In this document: positions 41,168-46,600 of the stretch, piece by piece
How positions within the stretch are numbered: position 1 is the stretch's first letter
Layout of the letters: each line of letters begins with the position of its first letter
From: JAZFYD01 sp036443405
GTDB lineage: Bacteria; Planctomycetota; PLA2
Assembly: GCA_036443405.1 (NCBI GenBank)
Contig: JAZFYD010000157.1
Span: 1-46,600 of the forward strand
Direction of reading: 5' to 3'
DNA: 46,600 bases
Program-made: the position numbers and the translations under genes
Notes under the pieces: generated by a model
Database searches by the model: none
What the model was told of the DNA's origin: nothing
What the model saw: the letters and a program-made list of their open reading frames with translations, nothing else

Positions 41168-42094
41168 CTAGTTTGTATCCGCTCGATCCAGCGATGCCCC
41201 CGGAGTCGCGGGCGGTGATCTGGCCTCCAGCGCGCGCCGCGCGTGCGAAAACACCGTCTTGGCCTGCAACAGTTCGCCCTCGACGCGCGCCAGACACAGG
41301 AACAGGGAGCCGGGCGCGAACACAGCAAGTTGGTCGCCCGTGACGCCTTCCGGCGAAGACACGCCGCGGCCCTGTGCGAGCAAGAGCGCCGAGGTCTCGT
41401 CGAGATCGACGCGCGCGAATCCGGCAGCGGCGGTCAACTCCTCCATCGGGCGCACCTCTTCGGACGCCCCGTCTGCTTGAAACGGTCCGATCGCCGTGCG
41501 CCGAAGCGCCGAGAGGTGCGCGGGGATGCCGAGGCGCGCCCCCAGATCGCGGCCGAGCGCGCGCACGTAGAACCCGGAGCCACACACAATCCGCAGCGTG
41601 ATCTCCGGCCACGCGAGGTGCATGATTTCGATCGCGTGCACCGTCACGCGGCGCGGCGCGATTTCCACGTCCTCGCCGGCGCGGGCGAGTTTGTACGCAC
41701 GCTTGCCGTTGACCTTGAGCGCCGAAAACGCCGGTGGGACCTGTTGGATCTCGCCGAGAAACTCCGCGACGCGTTCGTCCAAGTCGTCCGGCGCTCCGGG
41801 ACCCGGGTCCGCCTCTTCCAGAATTCGTCCCTCGGTGTCGCAACTGTCGGTCGAGCGCCCGAACGCAACGGTGGCCTCATACGTCTTCGGCAACGCCATC
41901 GCGAGATCCGAAAGGCGCGTCGCGTCGCCGACCATGACGATCAGCACACCGGTCGCGAACGGATCCAGCGTGCCCGCGTGCCCGACCTTCGTGCGTTTGC
42001 CGAACCGCTTCTTCACCGGATCGATCGCGCGCGCGCTCGAATCCCCCGGCGCCTTGTCGAGAATCAAGAAGCCGTGCGGCGCGGGATCGGACAC
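41168..42094 (-). CDS. truB: tRNA pseudouridine-55 synthase
   Basis: Makes pseudouridine 55 in the T-loop of tRNAs. From GTG 42094 the 308-aa protein shows GFLILDKAPGDSSARAI, KVGHAGTLDPFATGVLIV with the catalytic Asp, KTYEATVAFGRSTDSCDTEG, QVPPAFSALKVNGKRAYKLARAG and IVCGSGFYVRALGRDLG. A C-terminal stretch (about 215-308) forms the PUA-like end, extended by a Ser/Pro tail. It lies one base after the oppC stop and two bases before the adaptor gene, so it is embedded in a transport operon, away from the usual rbfA/rpsO/ribF neighbours. Confidence 0.95.
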   Translation of the reverse strand: MSDPAPHGFLILDKAPGDSSARAIDPVKKRFGKRTKVGHAGTLDPFATGVLIVMVGDATRLSDLAMALPKTYEATVAFGRSTDSCDTEGRILEEADPGPGAPDDLDERVAEFLGEIQQVPPAFSALKVNGKRAYKLARAGEDVEIAPRRVTVHAIEIMHLAWPEITLRIVCGSGFYVRALGRDLGARLGIPAHLSALRRTAIGPFQADGASEEVRPMEELTAAAGFARVDLDETSALLLAQGRGVSSPEGVTGDQLAVFAPGSLFLCLARVEGELLQAKTVFSHARRALEARSPPATPGASLDRADTN

Positions 42095-42095
42095 G

Positions 42096-43418
42096 CTACT
42101 GCCGCAGCTTCGGATCCAGCGCGTCGCGAAGGCCTTCGCCAACCAGGTTGAACACCGTCACGGTGAAGAAGATCGCCACTCCGGGCGGGAAGATGAGCCA
42201 CCCCGACTGCGTGTTCTGGCGGCCGAGGTTCAGCAGCTTGCCCCAGGAAGCGGCGAGCGGATCACCCAGGCCGAGGAACGAGATCGTCGATTCCGCCAGG
42301 ATCGCCGCCGCGACACCAAACGTCGCCGCGACCAGAACGGGGGTCAGCGAGTTGGGCAATACGTGGCGGAAGATGACGCGGCGTTGCGGGATGCCCAGCG
42401 CGCGCGCGGCCAACACGTATTCCTGGTTGCGCTGCGTGAGGAATTCGCCGCGCACCAATCTAGCCACGCCCGTCCAGCTGATCAGGCCAATGGCGGCCAT
42501 GACCAGGAAGATCGATTTCGATTCGAACACCGCCACGACAGTCAGGATGAACACGAGGAACGGGAAGCTCATGAAGATCTCGACCAGCCGTGAGATCAAC
42601 GCGTCCACCCAGCCGCCGAAGAATCCAGCCACGGACCCCGCGATGATGCCGATCGTGCAGTAGAGCGCCACAGCGATCACACCCACGGTCATGGAGATGC
42701 GCGTGCCGAAGATCAGCATCGCGAACACATCCTTGCCGCCGACATCGGTTCCGAGAATGTGCGGGCCGACCACCCCTTCGACTTCGCGCGACGGCTCGCC
42801 GAAGTAGTAGTCGGGTTCCAGAAGCTGTTCCTTGTTGCGCGTCTTGTCGTAGTAATACGGCGCGGGCGGGAACAGGAAGAACACCGGGAGATTGGACGCT
42901 TTCAATTCCGCGATCTTCTCGTGGTAGTCCACGACGGGTTTGGACGACCGGATGGCGCGTCCGGGCGCGAACGCGATGCGGCCGCTCGGCGAATCCACTA
43001 CCGAGTCCGGCAAGTAGACGCCCAGGAACAGCCAAACCAGGATCGCGAACTTGAGGCCGAGGAGCCGGAACGATCGCCGCGCGGTCCAGGTTCCATGAAG
43101 CAGGGCGTGCTTCCGGATGCGCATGAAGATGATGTACGCGATCGGCAGGTAGAAGATGAGGAGGTTGAAAAACAGATCGATGGGCTGGCTGTATTCGTTG
43201 TGATCGAAAAGATCGCGGAGCCAGGGCAGCGAGTGTTCACCCGGCCCCCAGAACAGAAACGGGCGATCCGAAGCCAGCACCGGTGCATACACTGCGAGGA
43301 GAACGAGGAACACCACGCAGCGCGACGCGAACACGGCGAGACGGTTCTTCGCAAACTGCTGGCGCACGATCGCCCAGTAGGACTTGTGCTGGCCGGTGCT
43401 ATTCGTGGGCTCGCTCAC
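42096..43418 (-). CDS. oppC: Peptide-type ABC transporter permease, OppC family, with insertion
   Basis: Inner-membrane permease of a DppC/OppC-type importer. The first helix is at about 28-49. The usual short periplasmic segment is replaced by about 170 residues that contain two extra helices (about 81-99 and 117-136) and a Pro/Tyr-rich stretch (FLFPPAPYYYDKTRNK). The conserved core then resumes with HILGTDVGGKDVFAMLIFGTRIS (220-242) and the EAA loop EYVLAARALGIPQRRVIFRHVLPNSLTPV, ending DALDPKLRQ. At 440 aa it is much longer than the usual 290-310. Its ATG overlaps the oppB stop. No ATPase subunits are inside the window. Confidence 0.92.
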   Translation of the reverse strand: MSEPTNSTGQHKSYWAIVRQQFAKNRLAVFASRCVVFLVLLAVYAPVLASDRPFLFWGPGEHSLPWLRDLFDHNEYSQPIDLFFNLLIFYLPIAYIIFMRIRKHALLHGTWTARRSFRLLGLKFAILVWLFLGVYLPDSVVDSPSGRIAFAPGRAIRSSKPVVDYHEKIAELKASNLPVFFLFPPAPYYYDKTRNKEQLLEPDYYFGEPSREVEGVVGPHILGTDVGGKDVFAMLIFGTRISMTVGVIAVALYCTIGIIAGSVAGFFGGWVDALISRLVEIFMSFPFLVFILTVVAVFESKSIFLVMAAIGLISWTGVARLVRGEFLTQRNQEYVLAARALGIPQRRVIFRHVLPNSLTPVLVAATFGVAAAILAESTISFLGLGDPLAASWGKLLNLGRQNTQSGWLIFPPGVAIFFTVTVFNLVGEGLRDALDPKLRQ

Positions 43419-44845
43419 GAGTAGCTGATCCTCGGGTCCACGACGGCGTACAGGATATCCGCGAACAGAATCCCAATCATGGTGAGCACGGCCGTGATCA
43501 TCTGGACTCCGATCACGATGTTGAAGTCGTTACCGAAAATCGCATCCAGAAGCAGGCTGCCCATGCCGGGGATCTGAAACACGGATTCGATGACCACTGA
43601 TCCGCCGATGACGATCGGAAGCGTGGTCGCGAGCAACGTGATCACCGAGATGATGCCGTTGCGCGCGGCGTGTTTGAGAATGACCACGCGTTCCGAGAGC
43701 CCCTTGGCGCGCGCGGTCCGCACGTAGTCGGCGCGGATGACGTTCAGCAGGCCGCTCTTCGCGTAGCGCGAGAGCGCCGCGAGGCTCGCATACGTCATGC
43801 AGAACACCGGCCCGATGATGTGCCATCCGATGTCCTTCAGGTGTTCCCAGCTCGTCATCGGGAAGGTGTCGTCGCTCTCGAACCCGAGCACGGGGATCAT
43901 CTTGAACTCAACCCCGAAGTACTTGAGAACCAGTGTCGCCGCGAAAAACGACGGCAGCGAGTACAGCATGAACAGGACAATCGAGACCCCTCTCTCGGGG
44001 ATCGATCCGTGCGCCGTCGCGGACCAGATGCCGAGCGGGATCGAGATCAGGTACGCGAGGATCAGCGACGTCACCGCGAGCGCGAAGGAAATCCGCATGC
44101 GTTCGAAGATCAGATCGAGCACGGGCCGGCGAAACAGATGGCTATAGCCGAAGTCCAACCGGATCAGGTTCGCCCAGTAACGGGCGAACTTCGTGTTGAG
44201 CCACTGGATCTTACGGCGTTCGCCGGCGCTCCATTCCCAGCGTTCCTTGCGATCCTGATGCCACTTCCGCCACATCTCGGTCTTCTCATCCAGCTCGGCC
44301 GGTTCGAGACTTTGCAGGGCAAACCGGGTGCGGATTTCGTCGTTTTCCGATTGGATCTCGCGGTTCTGCTGACGGTCTTCCGGGCTGACGGTCTTGCCCA
44401 TGCTCGCAGGCGTGATTCGCTTGGCATTTTTCGCAAGTCGGTTGAGGAGCGCGCCGCGTTCGTTGACATCCTCGGTCATGCCGAGACAGGTCACGAGGTG
44501 CGGTACCGCGAAGTAACCCCAGTCGCGGAGTTTGTCCGAGGCCTTGTTGCGGTCCTTGAACAGAAGCGTCTTGTCGATGGCCGTCCGGATCTTCTCGAGA
44601 ATCATCTCCGGCGTCAGGTCGACGTAGTCGTTGAAAAACAACGGCTTGTCGAGGTTGTACTGCGCGCGAAAGATCCGTTGCGATTCGCCACCACCGGTAA
44701 CCTTGCCCTTTGTCGACTGCGCCTCGTCCTGCGTACCGCCACCACCGGAGCCTGGCGTGTTCGTAAGCAGCAGCCACAGCACCATGGAGACCCCGATGAT
44801 CGTCGGGATCATCAGGAGCGCGCGCTTCAGGACGTAGGTCGTCAC
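43415..44845 (-). CDS. oppB: Peptide-type ABC transporter permease, OppB family, with periplasmic insertion
   Basis: Partner permease of the importer. From GTG 44845, which overlaps the binding-protein stop (GTGA), the first helix is TYVLKRALLMIPTIIGVSMVLWLLL. YNLDKPLFFNDYVDL matches the usual 'lgLD-x-P-l-x-x-x-Y' segment, but about 135 charged helical residues (76-212, including LRDWGYFAVPHLVTCLG and EMWRKWHQDRKERWEW) intervene before ANLIRLDFGYSHLFRRPVLDLI, where the family sequence resumes. Topology places the insert in the periplasm, facing the binding protein. The EAA loop is DYVRTARAKGLSERVVILKHAARNGIISVI. It has 476 aa instead of about 310. Confidence 0.92.
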   Translation of the reverse strand: MTTYVLKRALLMIPTIIGVSMVLWLLLTNTPGSGGGGTQDEAQSTKGKVTGGGESQRIFRAQYNLDKPLFFNDYVDLTPEMILEKIRTAIDKTLLFKDRNKASDKLRDWGYFAVPHLVTCLGMTEDVNERGALLNRLAKNAKRITPASMGKTVSPEDRQQNREIQSENDEIRTRFALQSLEPAELDEKTEMWRKWHQDRKERWEWSAGERRKIQWLNTKFARYWANLIRLDFGYSHLFRRPVLDLIFERMRISFALAVTSLILAYLISIPLGIWSATAHGSIPERGVSIVLFMLYSLPSFFAATLVLKYFGVEFKMIPVLGFESDDTFPMTSWEHLKDIGWHIIGPVFCMTYASLAALSRYAKSGLLNVIRADYVRTARAKGLSERVVILKHAARNGIISVITLLATTLPIVIGGSVVIESVFQIPGMGSLLLDAIFGNDFNIVIGVQMITAVLTMIGILFADILYAVVDPRISYS

Positions 44846-46600
44846 TTGATGATCTTCGAACGGTCGTCGGCGTAAATCGCCGGTCCATCCTTTTGCCACC
44901 AGAGCTGACGAATATCGACCTGCGGCGCGATGTGGCGCCCGTGAATCCCGCCGATCCGGCTATCCATCATCACCGGGTTCTTCCAGGTCCAACTCAGCGT
45001 GTACGGTTGTTCCTGGTGGAAAATCGCGTGGAACTCGTGGAACAGCTTGTAGCGCTTCGCGGGCACGAACTCCGTTTCGAGCGCGTCGAGGATCTCGTCG
45101 CCGCGCGGGGTGCTCCACTGCACGTGGTTGTTCGACCCGGCGATCTCCGCCTCATCGGAATGAAAAAGCGGGCGCAGGTGCGCGTCGTCGTCCATGAACC
45201 ACGCCAACGTACAGGCGTCGTAGTCGCGGTCCCGCAGGCGCTTCAGGAGTTGCGCCCAAACGACGGGATCGGGCTCCATCACAACGCCGATCTTTCTCAG
45301 CGACTGGCGCCAGTCGCTCTGCATCGCGTTGATCGCCGATTGACTGCTTGAGCTTTGGAGGACCTTGAACCGGAACTCGATCTTCACCCCATTCACGATC
45401 CGGTCGCGCACACCGTTTCCGTCGGTGTCTTTCCAGCCCGCCGCGTCCAGAAGTTTCTTGGCACGCTTCAGATCGTACGGCCAGTGTTTGATCGTCTGGT
45501 CGTATTCCTTGAACAGCGGATACGTCGGCCCCGACGCGAAGATCGCATGATTGTGAAGGATGTCCTTTTTCCAGGATGCACGGTTGGTAGCAAGTGTCAT
45601 CGCCAGACGAGTCCGCGCGTCGCTGAAGTACTTTCCGCGTGTCGCCCAACCGGTGTACGCGTACATCTTTCGCTGATACGCGTACAGGTAGGACTTCCCG
45701 CTTTCGAGTTCCTCGCGTAGCGCACTCGGTTTGCCGCTGAGGAGGTCATTCACATAACGTGCGGACGAAATCGCATACTGGTCCAGCTTTCGTTGTCCGG
45801 ACGGATCGAAGGTCCGATACAGGTTGTAGCGAGGCTCGTCCGAAACGATACGGATGCGCCAGAGCATCGTCTTGTACCCCGGCCGGCGCCCCCAGTACTT
45901 CTCGTTGCGCTCCAGCAAAATGTGCTGGCCGATCTTGTGTTCCTTGAACTTGAAGGAGCCATAACCAAGCATGTACTGGTTCCACCAGTGCGTGGGGAAC
46001 CGCGGCGCCCAGGAAGCCTCGTCGATCGCCGTGCCGTCCTCCTCGCGCGTGTAGATCCACTTCGGGAGCGGCTTCAGGTCCCCGAGGAGCTTGCCGGTGG
46101 AGTAGTAGTTGGCCTCTTTGTAGTTCACCAGGAACGTGTGGTCGTCGAGCGCCTTGTAACTCTCGACTTTGTTGAACGAGGAGCGAGTCCCTTCCGTGTC
46201 GGCCCGCTCGTCAAGGATCATCTTCAACGCGAATGCCGCGTCGTGTGCCGTGACCGGGCGGCGGCGGCGCATCCAACCGTGGGTGGCGTCGCCCATATCC
46301 ACAGCTGGCCGATGCCAGTAGACGTTTTTCCGCAGCTTCAACAGGAACGACTTTTTGTCCGGACTGCGTCGTGCACTGACGCAGAGCCCCGCCTTGAATT
46401 TGTCCTTGTCCGCGTTGTGCCGTTCCGCAAACGGCTCGTAGATGTAAAAGCCGATCCGGGTCGCAACGGTTTGATCCCGGTCGCTCGTGTAGATGTTGAG
46501 ACCCTTCGGCTGGCTTAGCGTGGCGGTCCGGAACTGCGCATTGAAGTCGATCTGCTCGTCCGGCACGCGCTTGGGGTCCGGCTCCGGGGTCAGTATCTCC
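44842..46600 (-). CDS. Peptide/nickel-type solute-binding protein, 5' end outside window
   Basis: Periplasmic binding protein of ABC family 5. The frame runs off the window edge: the codons before the first GTG (46566) still read EILTPEPDPKR, so signal peptide and start are missing. Family features: LRKNVYWHRP with VTAHDAAFALKMILD, the buried strand region GSFKFKEHKIGQHILLERNEKYWG, KRAKKLLDAAGWKDTDGNGVRD (the tail also common in this family) and a C-terminal lobe with WRQSLRKIGVVMEPDPVVWAQLLKRLRDRDYDACTLAW. It sits first in the visible operon with oppB and oppC. The ligand is probably an oligopeptide, but the family also takes sugars and metals. Confidence 0.92.
   Translation of the reverse strand, partial: EILTPEPDPKRVPDEQIDFNAQFRTATLSQPKGLNIYTSDRDQTVATRIGFYIYEPFAERHNADKDKFKAGLCVSARRSPDKKSFLLKLRKNVYWHRPAVDMGDATHGWMRRRRPVTAHDAAFALKMILDERADTEGTRSSFNKVESYKALDDHTFLVNYKEANYYSTGKLLGDLKPLPKWIYTREEDGTAIDEASWAPRFPTHWWNQYMLGYGSFKFKEHKIGQHILLERNEKYWGRRPGYKTMLWRIRIVSDEPRYNLYRTFDPSGQRKLDQYAISSARYVNDLLSGKPSALREELESGKSYLYAYQRKMYAYTGWATRGKYFSDARTRLAMTLATNRASWKKDILHNHAIFASGPTYPLFKEYDQTIKHWPYDLKRAKKLLDAAGWKDTDGNGVRDRIVNGVKIEFRFKVLQSSSSQSAINAMQSDWRQSLRKIGVVMEPDPVVWAQLLKRLRDRDYDACTLAWFMDDDAHLRPLFHSDEAEIAGSNNHVQWSTPRGDEILDALETEFVPAKRYKLFHEFHAIFHQEQPYTLSWTWKNPVMMDSRIGGIHGRHIAPQVDIRQLWWQKDGPAIYADDRSKIIK

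Noticed and set aside
41168..42142. N-terminal extensions offered by upstream ATGs for truB, tsaE, dapB and the glycosylase
   Set aside because: Each extension lies over a neighbouring gene's 3' end or unrelated sequence, lacks family similarity, and a start next to the upstream stop codon fits better.

Overview
The window is high-GC DNA, densely coded, from a Gram-negative-type bacterium. Cell-envelope evidence is direct: a prolipoprotein diacylglyceryl transferase, several lipobox lipoproteins, a TolC-family outer-membrane channel and RND pumps with a membrane-fusion partner. The gene set (ECF sigma/anti-sigma pair, very long TIG/FG-GAP lipoprotein, oversized GlmS, HEAT-repeat exported proteins, PilZ) would fit Planctomycetota or another deep-branching free-living lineage, but I cannot prove a phylum from sequence reading alone. 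No phage, transposase, CRISPR array, rRNA or tRNA was seen; this looks like chromosomal backbone.

Layout. 1-6.3 kb: 3' part of lgt (+), a small DUF5658-like membrane protein, a HEAT-repeat protein, and an exported HEAT protein directly abutting a TolC-family channel (all -). 6.3-8.8 kb: a 71-aa Cys-containing small protein and a coupled ECF sigma/anti-sigma pair (-). 8.8-12.7 kb: a tight minus-strand operon with a DUSP23-like phosphatase, dapB, thiE, a signal-peptidase-like protein lacking the catalytic lysine, thiL and tsaE. 12.8-17.1 kb: PilZ protein (+), coiled-coil lipoprotein and MMPL/RND transporter (-), and a membrane protein diverging from the latter over only 26 bp. 17.3-23.8 kb: one giant lipoprotein (2155 aa) of TIG/IPT-like repeats ending in FG-GAP-like repeats, with a strong terminator. 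24.0-25.8 kb: CstA-family transporter. 25.9-29.4 kb: an 1141-aa GlmS-like protein with a large N-terminal insertion and a C-terminal extension (-). 29.5-31.3 kb: a small membrane protein and an exported beta-propeller protein resembling a histidine-kinase sensor module without the kinase. 31.5-33.9 kb: proline dehydrogenase, a small repeat lipoprotein, and a short-chain L-threonine dehydrogenase. 34.0-46.6 kb: an apparently continuous minus-strand run with a peptide-type solute-binding protein (5' end outside the window), oppB, oppC, truB, RND membrane-fusion protein, RND pump, arsC-type reductase, family-5 uracil-DNA glycosylase and L-serine dehydratase.

How it fits together: serine, threonine and proline catabolism enzymes lie next to a peptide importer, suggesting amino-acid/peptide use; CstA may import peptides or pyruvate. 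The HEAT-TolC pair may serve the RND pumps. Three secreted lipoproteins and the propeller protein point to extensive surface display.

The most unusual signal is non-coding. Two families of short hairpin elements sit just after stop codons at the ends of transcription units, always in the same orientation relative to the gene they follow. One copy has a stem changed on both arms so that pairing is kept. This looks like a repeated 3'-end RNA element rather than a random dispersed repeat.
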